Part shown: positions 17,597 to 26,907 of the stretch, piece after piece
How the letters are laid out: each line of letters begins with the position of its first letter
Position numbering within the stretch: position 1 is the stretch's first letter
NCBI GenBank assembly: GCA_963760965.1
Contig: CAVXEW010000009.1
Span: 62,001 to 126,000, forward strand
Source of the DNA: Pararhizobium_B sp963760965
Lineage (GTDB): Bacteria; Pseudomonadota; Alphaproteobacteria; Rhizobiales; Rhizobiaceae
Length of the DNA: 64,000 nt
Direction of reading: 5' to 3'
The notes under the pieces: generated by a model
Seen by the model: only the letters and a program-made list of their open reading frames with translations
What the model was told of the DNA's origin: nothing
The model's database searches: none
Position numbers and translations under genes: made by a program

Positions 17597-18247
17597 CACC
17601 CCACGACCATGGCCCCGATCGCTCCCGCTGTTGTTCTCCCGGCGAATCACCGCCGCGAAGCACGCCCGCCCGCACAAATTGCGATACAATGCGGCAAACA
17701 CATGTTCGGGTCTCACCCTTTCGTCATAGCCGCTACCCCCTGCCGCATCGATACCGCATTTCTTTTCTCTTGCCAGAAACCGGGCCAGAACATAAAAGCA
17801 AGTCGAGGATAAGGCGTATTGACGGGATAGAAATATCTGTTGATGGGCGGCCGCCCCTTTCCAATGGGGAATTCGGCGCCGGACCAGATTTCATCCGTCG
17901 TCCAACCGCGTCGGATCCTTGCCGGTGATTGTAAGAAGTCAGGCATGCCTGATCGGACAGCGGCGGCAACAAGCGCCCCGGATACCGTAAGGCCGCTTTT
18001 ATTATCATCGGGTCGTTTTGGCCCTGTTTTGTTTTGGCAAGTCGTTTGAAATGTCGATCGGAATGACTGAACATCTCGGAAAGGCGGACGGACTTCGGTC
18101 CCGGCATTGCGATGCTGCCTTCTTCCGTGCCCGTTCCGGCCGGCATGCGACTGCCCCCTTATCCGGCACAGCAATAACTCCGACTGCGCAATCGCGGCCT
18201 GGCGGCCAGCGGCGGAGCGGCATTGCTTGCCGAGGAGCACATCTTCC
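17597..18247. other. Long rne-amiC intergenic region and structured rne leader
   Basis: About 650 bp without a convincing ORF between divergent amiC and rne. It holds a perfect 14-bp palindrome TCAGGCATGCCTGA (17939-17952), an AT-rich stretch near 17990-18050 that may contain the rne promoter, and a GGAC-TTCG-GTCC hairpin (18090-18101) with the hyperstable UUCG loop in the rne-sense strand. Other small GC-rich stems follow. In other bacteria RNase E controls its own mRNA through structured 5' leaders; a long leader here fits that, by inference. Confidence 0.5.
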
Positions 18248-21151
18248 ATGGCAGAAAAAATGCTCATCGACGCGTCTCACGAAGAAGAGACACGCGTCGT
18301 CGTCGTTCGCGGAAACCGCATAGAGGAATTCGACTTCGAATCGCAGCACAAGAAGCAGCTGCGCGGAAATATCTACCTCGCGAAGGTCACGAGGGTCGAA
18401 CCCTCGCTGCAGGCCGCGTTCGTCGACTACGGCGGAAACCGCCACGGGTTCCTCGCCTTCTCCGAAATTCACCCCGACTACTACCAGATCCCGCTCGCAG
18501 ACAGGCAGGCACTGCTCCAGGCGGAAGCCGAGGCGGAACGTGCCGAGGCCGACGAGGAAAACGACGACTCCCCCGCAGCCGAGGAAGAATTGGACGAGGC
18601 TGAGGCGACCGCCAAGGAAGCCAAGCCCAAGGCGAAGAGCCGCCGCAGCCGAAGCCGGAAGAAGCCCCGGGATACGGACGCGGGCAATGCCGACGACAAG
18701 GCGGGAGGCGTATTTGCCGAGGACGCCGGGTCTGCCTCATCGGACGTCCCGGCGGGTGATGGTCCCGCCGCGCCGGAAGAGACTGGGGAAGCCACTGCCG
18801 CCGAAGGCGACGAGAACGGCGAAGAAGGATCGAAGTCCAGGCCGGACGAGATGCTCGCGGCAGTCGAGGCCGACTCCGTCTCCGAGGAGGTTGACCCCGA
18901 CCGGATGGCCGCGGAGGAAATCGAGGCCGGTTCGGCGCGTGCCGACGAGGCACGGAATCCGCGCGACGACGAGGACTCCTCCGAGGACGAGAACGGCGAA
19001 AACACGAAGGTCGAGTTAGTCGGGGCCGAGGACGCCCTGGAGGAACTGCCGGACCGCTCGCAGCGCAAGCCGCGCAAGCAGTACCGGATACAGGAAGTCA
19101 TCAAGCGCCGGCAGATCCTGCTCGTCCAGGTCGTCAAGGAAGAACGCGGCAACAAGGGCGCGGCCCTCACGACCTACCTTTCGCTTGCCGGCCGATACTC
19201 CGTGCTGATGCCGAACACCGCCCGCGGCGGCGGCATCTCCCGCAAGATTACCAACGTGCCGGACCGCAAGCGCCTGAAGGAGATCGCCCGCGAGCTCAAC
19301 GTGCCGCAGGGCATGGGCGTCATCCTGCGCACGGCCGGAGCGAACCGCACCAAGGCGGAAATCAAGCGCGACTTCGAATATCTCATGCGCCTGTGGGAGA
19401 ACGTCCGCAACCTGACCCTCTCCTCGACGGCCCCGACACTGGTCTACGAGGAAGGCAGCCTGATCAAGCGCTCGATCCGCGACCTCTACAACAAGGACAT
19501 CAGCGAAATCGTCGTGTCGGGCGAGGAAGGCTATCGCGAAGCGAAGACCTTCATGAAGATGCTGATGCCGAGCCACGCCAAGGTGGTTCAGCCCTATCGC
19601 GACATCCACCCGATCTTCGCCCGCTCCGGCATAGAGGCACAGCTGGACCGGATGCTGCAGCCGCAGGTGACGCTGAAGTCGGGCGGCTACATCATCATCA
19701 ACCAGACCGAGGCGCTGGTCGCGATCGACGTCAACTCGGGCCGCTCGACCAAGGAACACTCCATCGAGGACACCGCGCTCCAGACCAACCTGGAAGCCGC
19801 CGAGGAAGTCGCCCGCCAGCTCCGCCTGCGGGACCTTGCCGGGCTGATCGTCATCGACTTCATCGACATGGAGGAAAAGCGCAACAACCGCTCTGTCGAG
19901 AAGAAGCTGAAGGACTGCCTGAAGCACGATCGCGCAAGGATCCAGGTCGGCCGCATCTCCCATTTCGGACTTCTCGAAATGTCGCGGCAGCGGATTCGTG
20001 CCAGCGTCCTCGAAAGCACCACACAGGTCTGCGAGGCCTGCGGCGGCACTGGTCACGTCCGCTCGAAGTCGTCAGTGGCACTGCACTGCATCCGCGGCAT
20101 AGAGGAATATCTCCTCAAGAACACGACGCACAACATCACCGTCCGCGCACTGCCGGAGATCGCGCTCTACCTTCTGAACCAGAAGCGGGAGACGATCGTC
20201 GATCTCGAGAAGCGATTCGGCCTTTCGATCGTCATCGAGGCCGACGACCACGTCGGCACCCAGCATTTCCTCGTCGAGCGGGGAGAAGCAGTCGAGCAGC
20301 CGGTGCAGATCGACCAGATCGTCCACTACGACTCCAGCCTGGAGGACCTGGACGACATCGACGAGGCGCCCGAAGAGGCCGAGGACGAGGCTCCCGGGCA
20401 GGAAAGCTCGGCGGACGATTCCGGCGGCAGACACAAGCGCAAGCGCCGGCGGCGGCGCCGCGGCGGTCGCTCCGGCGAAAGCGACAGCGGCTTCGACGAC
20501 AGCGACGATCACGAGCAGGAGAGCGAGACCGCCCAAGAGGCGCACTCCGAAGACGGCGACGAAGACGACGAGCAGCGCCAGCACAAGCGTCGACGCCGCG
20601 GCAAGCGCGGTGGACGCCGCAAGCGTGCCGGCGGCGATGGCCAGCCATCCACGGCCGATCAGCCGACGGACGCGGATCAGTCGGCCGCGACGTTCGAGCC
20701 CGTGGCAGCAGAGGCCACCGCCAGCGGCGACGCCGCACAGGTCGACGCGGCAACCGAGCCCACGGAAGCGGCGGCTCCCGAGAGCGACGCGAAGCCGAAG
20801 GAAAGACGGCGACGGCGCTCCAGCCGCCAGGAAGAGGCGGCAGTATCCGAAGAGAACGTCGCGACGAGCGAGGTCGCGGAAGCTGCTCCGGAGGCCTTGC
20901 CCGAGATCGCGGGAAGCCCGGCCGAGGCGGCCGACGACACCCCCGAAGCAGCCGAGACTGAAAAGCAGCCCGAGAAGGCTGAGGCTGCCGAGGCGAAGCC
21001 CACGCGCAGCCGTTCGTCGGAAGGCAAGATCGCCAGCGAACCCGTCTTGACCTCGACGAAGAACGCTACGGACGAGAAAGCGGCGGAACAGTCCGGCGAA
21101 AAGGCGAAGCCCAAGAAGGCCGGCTGGTGGCAACGCCGAGGCTTCTTCTGA
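18248..21151 (+). CDS. rne: Ribonuclease E
   Basis: 967-aa endoribonuclease, scaffold of the RNA degradosome. The N-terminal S1 domain (from residue about 38) is interrupted by a roughly 180-residue, highly acidic insert (about 90-272) typical of alphaproteobacterial RNase E. The catalytic domain follows: Asp in AIDVNSGRST (about 493) and in IVIDFIDM (about 536), and the zinc-link CEACGGTGHV (about 594). The C-terminal 270 residues are low complexity with alternating Arg-rich (KRKRRRRRRGGR) and acidic blocks and a final Trp-rich tip, WWQRRGFF. ATG 18248 has GAGGAG upstream; an in-frame ATG at 18107 is not used. Confidence 0.96.
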   Translation: MAEKMLIDASHEEETRVVVVRGNRIEEFDFESQHKKQLRGNIYLAKVTRVEPSLQAAFVDYGGNRHGFLAFSEIHPDYYQIPLADRQALLQAEAEAERAEADEENDDSPAAEEELDEAEATAKEAKPKAKSRRSRSRKKPRDTDAGNADDKAGGVFAEDAGSASSDVPAGDGPAAPEETGEATAAEGDENGEEGSKSRPDEMLAAVEADSVSEEVDPDRMAAEEIEAGSARADEARNPRDDEDSSEDENGENTKVELVGAEDALEELPDRSQRKPRKQYRIQEVIKRRQILLVQVVKEERGNKGAALTTYLSLAGRYSVLMPNTARGGGISRKITNVPDRKRLKEIARELNVPQGMGVILRTAGANRTKAEIKRDFEYLMRLWENVRNLTLSSTAPTLVYEEGSLIKRSIRDLYNKDISEIVVSGEEGYREAKTFMKMLMPSHAKVVQPYRDIHPIFARSGIEAQLDRMLQPQVTLKSGGYIIINQTEALVAIDVNSGRSTKEHSIEDTALQTNLEAAEEVARQLRLRDLAGLIVIDFIDMEEKRNNRSVEKKLKDCLKHDRARIQVGRISHFGLLEMSRQRIRASVLESTTQVCEACGGTGHVRSKSSVALHCIRGIEEYLLKNTTHNITVRALPEIALYLLNQKRETIVDLEKRFGLSIVIEADDHVGTQHFLVERGEAVEQPVQIDQIVHYDSSLEDLDDIDEAPEEAEDEAPGQESSADDSGGRHKRKRRRRRRGGRSGESDSGFDDSDDHEQESETAQEAHSEDGDEDDEQRQHKRRRRGKRGGRRKRAGGDGQPSTADQPTDADQSAATFEPVAAEATASGDAAQVDAATEPTEAAAPESDAKPKERRRRRSSRQEEAAVSEENVATSEVAEAAPEALPEIAGSPAEAADDTPEAAETEKQPEKAEAAEAKPTRSRSSEGKIASEPVLTSTKNATDEKAAEQSGEKAKPKKAGWWQRRGFF

Positions 21152-21180
21152 GGAATTTCGCAGCCGGCGACGTATGGATG

Positions 21181-21209
21181 GAAGCGGGCCGCCAGGTGCG
21201 GCCCGCTTC
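21181..21209. terminator. Bidirectional terminator between rne and aminotransferase gene
   Basis: A perfect 12-bp stem, GAAGCGGGCCGC (21181-21192) and GCGGCCCGCTTC (21198-21209), loop of 5, in the 61-bp convergent gap. No long T tract, but symmetrical and strong. Confidence 0.65.
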
Positions 21210-21212
21210 GCG

Positions 21213-22373
21213 TCAGCCGGTCAACCAGCGCTGCATCCTGTCGAGAGCCTCTTCCATGTCGCCATGGCTGCCGGCATACGACAGTCGCATGGCGCGGTGT
21301 CCCTCCACGGGATCGAAGTCGGCGCCCGGAGTGGCCGCCACGTCTGTCGCCTCGAGCATGTCGTAGGCAAACGACATGCTGTCATTGCTGTGGCGGGAAA
21401 TGTCGACATAGGCGTAGAACGCACCATCCATCGGAGAGGCGATGTCCAGTCCGAGTTCGGGCAGGCGCCGAGCCATCAACTGTCTGTTGCGATCATATCC
21501 CTCGCGGACCGCATCCAGTTCCTCCCGGCCGTCGAGCGCCGCCTCGGCGGCGATCTGCGATATTTCCGGAGCGCTGATGTAAAGGCTCTGGGCCATGCGC
21601 TCGACGGGTCGAACGAGAGACGGCGGCAGGACCATCCAGCCAATCCGCCACCCCGTCATGCAGTAGTATTTCGAGAATGAGTTGACGACCACCGCCTCCT
21701 CGGTCAGTTCCAGTGCACTGGTCTCCTCCCCGACGAATGTCAGGCCGTGGTAGATCTCGTCCGAAATGAATGCGATGGACTTCTTCGAACAGTAGGCGGC
21801 CAGTTCTGCAAGCCGCTCCCTGCCGGTGACGGTACCGGTCGGATTGGCCGGACTGGCAAGAAGAACGCCGTCGATCTTTCTGCCGCTCCTGGCCTGCTCG
21901 GCCTCCAGTGCAGCCGGGGTCAGCGTGAACGCGTGATCGATGCCGACCGGGATTTCCACCGCCTCGAGACCGAGCATGGCGAGGATATTTCGATATGCTG
22001 GATACCCCGGCCGCGTGATCGCAACCCTCGCTCCCGCATCGAACAGCGCAAGGAAGGCGAGGTTGAACGCCGCCGAGGAGCCAGTGGTCACCGCAATCCG
22101 CTCGACGGCCACGTCGACGCCGTGTCGCAAGGCATAGTGGCGGGCGATCGCCGCCTTGAGGCTTCGGCGCCCGAGGGCGTCCGTATAGCCGATGCGGCCG
22201 GCCTCGAGTGCATCCCGCGCCGCCTCCAACGCAGTGCGGGGTGCCGGATGGGCGGGCTGGCCGACGGCGAGTGAAATGACCGGGCGGCCGCTTTCGCGAC
22301 GTCTGGTCGCCTCCGCCAGGACATCCATGGCATGGAACGGTTCGACTTCGCTGCGCTTGGAAACGGGAATCAC
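21213..22373 (-). CDS. PLP-dependent aminotransferase, class I/II
   Basis: 386-aa fold-type I aminotransferase. Visible motifs: NPTGTV (the NPxG loop), FISDEIYHGL with the PLP-pyridine Asp, and the Schiff-base lysine in NSFSKYYCMTGWRIGW. Substrate-specificity residues are not decisive, so it could be an aspartate/tyrosine-type or other amino-acid transaminase. The start is taken as GTG 22373 because AAAGGAG lies ten bases upstream and the resulting N-terminus (V/M-IPVSKRSEVEPFHAMDVL) fits relatives; no ATG is well placed. It is convergent with rne and divergent from the M48 gene. Confidence 0.88.
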   Translation of the reverse strand: MIPVSKRSEVEPFHAMDVLAEATRRRESGRPVISLAVGQPAHPAPRTALEAARDALEAGRIGYTDALGRRSLKAAIARHYALRHGVDVAVERIAVTTGSSAAFNLAFLALFDAGARVAITRPGYPAYRNILAMLGLEAVEIPVGIDHAFTLTPAALEAEQARSGRKIDGVLLASPANPTGTVTGRERLAELAAYCSKKSIAFISDEIYHGLTFVGEETSALELTEEAVVVNSFSKYYCMTGWRIGWMVLPPSLVRPVERMAQSLYISAPEISQIAAEAALDGREELDAVREGYDRNRQLMARRLPELGLDIASPMDGAFYAYVDISRHSNDSMSFAYDMLEATDVAATPGADFDPVEGHRAMRLSYAGSHGDMEEALDRMQRWLTG

Positions 22374-22517
22374 GCCACTCACTCTCCTTTGTCCGCCGGC
22401 GCCGGAAAATTGCCGCATTGGCATTGCGATCACAATCCTGCGAGCCCGACTTTTGCCGCACCGGACATGTTTTGACCAGACTGCCACCAACGATATGGTG
22501 CCAAGAGGAGATAACGA

Positions 22518-23900
22518 ATGAGAACAGCCATCCGCGGCCGCCGCCGGCACGGAAACCTCTTCGCGGCGCTTCTTGCGGTGGCGGTCGCGCTGACGGCGTC
22601 GCTGCATGCTCGCCAGAGTCGCGCCGCCACCGTCAGCGTCGTCCGAGACGCCGAAATCGAGGGTCTGCTCAAGGACTATGCGCGGCCGATCTTCAAGGCC
22701 GCCGGGCTCTCGCGCCGCGGCATCGAGGTCGTCCTTGTCAACGATCCGCACTTCAACGCCTTTGTCGACGGGCACAGGATCTTCATCGACACCGGGACGA
22801 TCATGGAAGCCGACACGCCGAACGAAGTCATTGGCGTGATCGCACACGAATGCGGCCATATCGCAGACGGACACGAGCAGAGGCTGCGCCAGCAGCTCGC
22901 GAGCGCCCGGACACTGAGCGTCGTCGGCAGCCTTCTCGGGGTCGGAGCCGTGGCCGGCGGTGCGGCGATGCACAGCGGCGGGGCCGCGTCGGCCGGCATG
23001 GGCATGGCCATCGGCACGGGCTCGATCGCCAGCCGCTACCTCCTCAGCTATCGTCGCTCGGAGGAGATGAACGCCGACCAGGCGGCCGTCCGGTTTCTCG
23101 ATGCCACGCACCAGTCGGCCTCGGGCATGCTCAGGACATTCGAGCGCTTCTCCCGCCAGAACGCGCTGGCCGGCGTCAACCAGAATCCCTACGAGCTGAG
23201 CCACCCCCTGCCGCAGGAGCGAATCGATCTCCTGAAACGGCTGGCGCACAAGAGTCCCTATTTTGGTCGCAAGGATCCTCCGGCCCTGCAGGAACGGCAC
23301 GATCTGGCGCGGGCCAAGATCGCGGCCTACACGGGCGGCTCCGCCAAGGTGGCACAGATATTCCGCAATGACAGGCGCAGCCTGGCGGCGCGCTACGGCC
23401 TTGCGATCGGCGCCCACCTCGCAGGCGACACGCGCAAGGGCCTGGCGCAGATGGAAGAACTGATCCGGCAGCAGCCTTCGAACCCCTATTTCCGCGAAAT
23501 GCGCGGCGAGATGCTGCTGACTCTCGGTCGCGCCGGCGAGGCCGCCGATGCGTTCTCCCGCGCTCTGCATCTCCATCCCGATGAACAGGGCCTGATCCGC
23601 GCCCGCCTCGGCTTCGCGCTGCTGCAGACCGGCAGCAAGGCGAACATTGAGCGCGCCATCACCTATCTGAATTCCGGTGTGCGCGAAGAGCCCGACAATT
23701 TCACGGCCTATCGGGAATTGTCGCAGGCATATGGCCAGGCCGGAAAGATCGGCGAAGCGCAGCTCACCTTGGCGCAGGGCTATTTTCGTGCCGGCGACAA
23801 GCGCCAGGCACAGATCTTCGCGGTGCGCGCGAGACAGCGCTTGCAAAAGGGAACGCCGGCATGGATACGGGCTGACGACATATTGCAGGCCGCAAAGTGA
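22518..23900 (+). CDS. Periplasmic M48 metallopeptidase with TPR-like C-terminus (BepA-type)
   Basis: 460-aa exported zinc peptidase. A basic start and hydrophobic segment (about 14-30) form a signal or anchor. Zinc ligands are His110 and His114 (HECGH) and Glu183 (EEMNAD). A glycine-rich helix (about 135-172) covers the active site, and the C-terminal part after about residue 275 consists of TPR-like helix pairs (for example AFSRALHLHPDEQGLI). This layout matches BepA/YfgC, which assists or degrades outer-membrane beta-barrel proteins at the BAM complex. AGGAG precedes the ATG. A DsbA-like gene follows within about 77 bp, so the two may form an envelope-quality-control unit. Confidence 0.9.
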   Translation: MRTAIRGRRRHGNLFAALLAVAVALTASLHARQSRAATVSVVRDAEIEGLLKDYARPIFKAAGLSRRGIEVVLVNDPHFNAFVDGHRIFIDTGTIMEADTPNEVIGVIAHECGHIADGHEQRLRQQLASARTLSVVGSLLGVGAVAGGAAMHSGGAASAGMGMAIGTGSIASRYLLSYRRSEEMNADQAAVRFLDATHQSASGMLRTFERFSRQNALAGVNQNPYELSHPLPQERIDLLKRLAHKSPYFGRKDPPALQERHDLARAKIAAYTGGSAKVAQIFRNDRRSLAARYGLAIGAHLAGDTRKGLAQMEELIRQQPSNPYFREMRGEMLLTLGRAGEAADAFSRALHLHPDEQGLIRARLGFALLQTGSKANIERAITYLNSGVREEPDNFTAYRELSQAYGQAGKIGEAQLTLAQGYFRAGDKRQAQIFAVRARQRLQKGTPAWIRADDILQAAK

Positions 23901-23977
23901 CGACGGAGGCCGCAGACCAGATCGCCGGGATCCGGCGCAGGCAAACCGCTCTCCGCAGCAAAAGGACCCAACCCCAG

Positions 23978-24733
23978 ATGAAAAGACAGCTTTTCGCCGC
24001 CCTCCTCGGGCTGGCCGCCGCACTGGCCACGCTTCAGCCGGCCAGTGCCTTCGACCCCAGCGACAAGGCGCAACTCCAGAAGTTCGTGCACGACTACATC
24101 GTCGGACACCCCGAGGTCCTGCTGGAGGCCCAGGACGCTCTCCAGGCCAAGCAGCAGGCGGCGCAACGCAACCACGACCGCAAGATCATCGCAGCCAACA
24201 AGAAGGAGATATTCCACGCCCCCGGAGACCTGGTCCTGGGCAATCCCAAGGGGGACGTCACTGTCGTCGAGCTCTACGACTACAACTGCCCCTACTGCAA
24301 GCACGCCGTCCAGGACATGAAGGCGCTGATCGACGGCGACAACGGCATCCGCTTCGTCCTCAAGGAATTCCCGATCCTCGGCCAGGATTCCATCGCCGCC
24401 AGCCGTGTGAGCATCGCTTTCCAGATGATCGCCCCCGACAAGTTCCGGCAGTTCCACAACGAGCTGATGGGAAGCCAGGCACGGGCCAGCGGCGATCTGG
24501 CTTTCCGGATCGCCGAGAAGCTGGGCGTCGGCAAGCAGGAGCTGAAGCAGAAGCTGGAAGACCCTGCAGTGGATGCGAAGATCAAGCAGGCCTACACCAT
24601 CGCCAACAAGCTCGATCTGACCGGTACCCCCGCCTATATCATCGGCGACGAGGCGATGGCAGGAGCCGTGGGAGCCGCCGCCATCGAGCAGAAGGTCGCC
24701 AACGTACGGAAGTGCAACAGCACCAGCTGCTGA
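23978..24733 (+). CDS. DsbA-family thioredoxin-fold protein
   Basis: 251-aa exported disulfide oxidoreductase of the DsbA/Thioredoxin_4 (BdbD, Com1-like) group. A signal peptide ends at PASAF; a helical linker follows (about 25-80); the active site is CPYC (Cys104, Cys107) in ELYDYNCPYCKHA; the cis-proline is in TGTPAYIIGDE. It probably oxidises or isomerises periplasmic proteins. Two more cysteines are at the extreme C-terminus (KCNSTSC). The ATG has AAAAGGA about eleven bases upstream. It follows the M48 peptidase gene closely. Confidence 0.9.
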   Translation: MKRQLFAALLGLAAALATLQPASAFDPSDKAQLQKFVHDYIVGHPEVLLEAQDALQAKQQAAQRNHDRKIIAANKKEIFHAPGDLVLGNPKGDVTVVELYDYNCPYCKHAVQDMKALIDGDNGIRFVLKEFPILGQDSIAASRVSIAFQMIAPDKFRQFHNELMGSQARASGDLAFRIAEKLGVGKQELKQKLEDPAVDAKIKQAYTIANKLDLTGTPAYIIGDEAMAGAVGAAAIEQKVANVRKCNSTSC

Positions 24734-24976
24734 TCCCGGTTCGCCCGGAGCCGGAGGTTCCATCCCCGGAAAAGAGCGCTTTAATCCCTCTTTCCACTTG
24801 CTTATATGTCGCCCGGATTTGAGTTCGGGCGTCATGCAGGCTAAGGATGCGTAAGCGGCGGGCAGCATCCGGCAGCTTTGGCCGGAGCCGCCCGGCGAAC
24901 GCGGAAACAAGGCGCGCGGTCTCAACGTTCTGCGAACGCTGTTCGAAAACAAATAAGGGAAAAGGGGCTAAACCCG
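24734..24976 (+). promoter_or_regulatory. Structured leader of accBC
   Basis: 243 bp between the DsbA-like gene and accB. It contains hairpin CGCCCG/CGGGCG (near 24813) and a nested structure with inner stem TCCGGC/GCCGGA and an outer CGGGC/GCCCG pairing (about 24858-24895). A 12-codon ORF beginning ATGTCGCCCGG (near 24809) overlaps the first hairpin. A possible -10 is TTATATG near 24803. In many rhizobia aroQ occupies this position; no dehydroquinase remnant is recognisable. The leader could serve accBC autoregulation, by analogy only. Confidence 0.4.
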
Positions 24977-25447
24977 ATGGTGATCAAGAAAGGCGGCGTT
25001 GATCAGGCACTGATCCGCGACCTCGCGAACATCCTGACCGAGACCGATCTCACGGAAATCGAGATCGAACAGGAAGACCTGCGCATTCGTGTCTCCCGCG
25101 CCGCCTCGCCGCATTTCGTCCAGGCGACCGCACAGCAGCCGGTCCAGGCAGCGGCACCGGCCCAGCAGCTCCAGCCGTCCGCGGCCGCGCCTGAGGAAGC
25201 GCCCTCTCCCGCGCGCAACACCATGAACGCACCGATGGTCGGAACCGCATACCTTTCCCCCTCCCCGGGAGCCCGCCCCTTCGTCGAGGTCGGACAGACC
25301 ATCAAGGAGGGCCAGACCATCCTCATCATCGAAGCGATGAAGACGATGAACCAGATCCCGGCGCCCCGGTCGGGCAAGGTCACGGACATTCTCGTCGAGG
25401 ACGGCCAGCCGGTCGAATATGGCGAACCGCTCATCGTTGTCGAATAA
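24977..25447 (+). CDS. accB: Biotin carboxyl carrier protein of acetyl-CoA carboxylase
   Basis: 156-aa BCCP, the carrier subunit that shuttles carboxybiotin during malonyl-CoA synthesis. The N-terminal helical part is followed by an Ala/Pro/Gln-rich linker and the biotinyl domain, with the biotinylated lysine in EAMKTMNQIPA (about residue 118) and the thumb region SPSPGARPFVEVG. The start MVIKKGG is preferred over an upstream in-frame ATG at 24878 since it matches other AccB proteins. accC begins 9 bp after its stop, the usual accBC operon. Confidence 0.96.
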   Translation: MVIKKGGVDQALIRDLANILTETDLTEIEIEQEDLRIRVSRAASPHFVQATAQQPVQAAAPAQQLQPSAAAPEEAPSPARNTMNAPMVGTAYLSPSPGARPFVEVGQTIKEGQTILIIEAMKTMNQIPAPRSGKVTDILVEDGQPVEYGEPLIVVE

Positions 25448-25456
25448 GGCACCCCG

Positions 25457-26812
25457 ATGTTCCAGAAGATCCTCATTGCCAACCGCGGCGAAATCGCGCT
25501 GCGCGTCCTGAGAGCCTGCAAGGAACTCGGCATCGCGACCGTCGCGGTTCACTCCACTGCCGACCAGAACGCCATGCATGTGCGCCTCGCCGACGAGAGC
25601 GTCTGCATCGGGCCGCCGCCTTCGCGCGACAGCTACCTCAACATCCACCAGATCGTCTCGGCCTGTGAAATCACCGGAGCCGACGCAGTTCATCCCGGCT
25701 ACGGTTTCCTGTCCGAGAACGCGAAGTTCGCCGAAATTCTCGAGGCGCACGGCCTGACCTTCATCGGGCCGACAGCCGAGCACATCCGCATGATGGGCGA
25801 CAAGATCACCGCCAAGAAGACGGCCGAGGAACTCGGCATCCCCGTCGTACCGGGCTCGCCGGGCGGCGTCGCCGACGAGCGGGCTGCGGCCCACATCGCC
25901 GCCGACATCGGGTACCCGGTGCTCATCAAGGCGACCGCCGGCGGCGGCGGGCGCGGCATGAAGGTTGCGCGCAACGAAGAGGAACTCTCGATCGCCCTGT
26001 CGACCGCTCGCTCCGAGGCATTGTCGGCCTTCGGCAACGACGAGGTCTACATGGAGAAATACCTCGGACGGCCGCGCCACATCGAAATTCAGGTCATGGG
26101 CGATGGCGCCGGCAATGCCATCCACCTCGGCGAGCGGGACTGTTCGCTGCAGCGTCGCCACCAGAAGGTCTGGGAGGAAGCCAATTCGCCGGCGCTCAAC
26201 CGCGAGCAGCGCATGGAAATCGGGGAGATCTGTGCCAGCGCCATGCGGAAGCTCGGCTATCGTGGCGCGGGAACCGTCGAATTTCTCTTCGAGAACGGCA
26301 AATTCTACTTCATCGAGATGAACACGCGCCTGCAGGTGGAGCATCCGGTAACTGAGGCCGTCACCGGCATCGACCTCGTGCACGAGCAGATACGCGTTGC
26401 GTCCGGCGGCGGCCTGTCGCTCAGTCAGGACGAGGTCCGCTTCAACGGCCACGCGATCGAATGCCGCATCAACGCCGAGGACCCCAGGACCTTCGTCCCG
26501 TCGCCGGGGCTGATCACGCACTACCACACGCCCGGCGGCCTTGGCGTCCGCGTCAACTCCGGCGTCTACCAGGGCTATTCGATCCCGCCTTATTATGACA
26601 GCCTGATCGGCAAGCTCATCGTCCACGGTCGCACGCGCGTCGAATGCATGATGCGCCTGCGCCGCGCACTCGACGAGTTCGTGATCGACGGCATCAAGAC
26701 GACCATTCCGCTGTTCAGCGAGCTTCTCGCCAATCCCGATATTGCCAATGGCGACTATGACATTCACTGGCTCGAAAGTTTCCTGGCCGAAACGCCGCCG
26801 GCCCGCGACTGA
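25457..26812 (+). CDS. accC: Biotin carboxylase, acetyl-CoA carboxylase subunit
   Basis: 451-aa ATP-grasp biotin carboxylase. N-terminal FQKILIANRGEIALRV, the glycine-rich lid ATAGGGGRGMKVA, KYLGRPRHIEIQVMGDG and the catalytic FIEMNTRLQVEHPVTE are all present, and the length is standard. It carboxylates biotin on AccB with ATP and bicarbonate. AAGG of its ribosome-binding site overlaps the accB stop codon. The next gene, aat, follows about 95 bp later. Confidence 0.97.
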   Translation: MFQKILIANRGEIALRVLRACKELGIATVAVHSTADQNAMHVRLADESVCIGPPPSRDSYLNIHQIVSACEITGADAVHPGYGFLSENAKFAEILEAHGLTFIGPTAEHIRMMGDKITAKKTAEELGIPVVPGSPGGVADERAAAHIAADIGYPVLIKATAGGGGRGMKVARNEEELSIALSTARSEALSAFGNDEVYMEKYLGRPRHIEIQVMGDGAGNAIHLGERDCSLQRRHQKVWEEANSPALNREQRMEIGEICASAMRKLGYRGAGTVEFLFENGKFYFIEMNTRLQVEHPVTEAVTGIDLVHEQIRVASGGGLSLSQDEVRFNGHAIECRINAEDPRTFVPSPGLITHYHTPGGLGVRVNSGVYQGYSIPPYYDSLIGKLIVHGRTRVECMMRLRRALDEFVIDGIKTTIPLFSELLANPDIANGDYDIHWLESFLAETPPARD

Positions 26813-26907
26813 CCCCCTGCCGCGCAGACAACGGTCGCCGCGGGACTGGCATGATCGCCTCCGACGATCTACATCGTTTCCTGGAGGCGTCTCAGGCAGG
26901 TGACGGC

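Noticed and set aside
18107..18247. N-terminal extension of RNase E from ATG 18107
   Set aside because: The added Cys/Arg-rich residues do not resemble RNase E, while GAGGAG precedes ATG 18248.
20072..21133. 353-codon minus-strand hydrophobic ORF opposite rne
   Set aside because: The Leu/Val-rich product arises from antisense reading of Glu/Lys/Asp-rich codons; no start signal.
22374..24023. Extension of the aminotransferase frame upstream to 24023
   Set aside because: The extra residues are antisense to the M48 and DsbA genes; the GTG at 22373 with AAAGGAG explains the real start.
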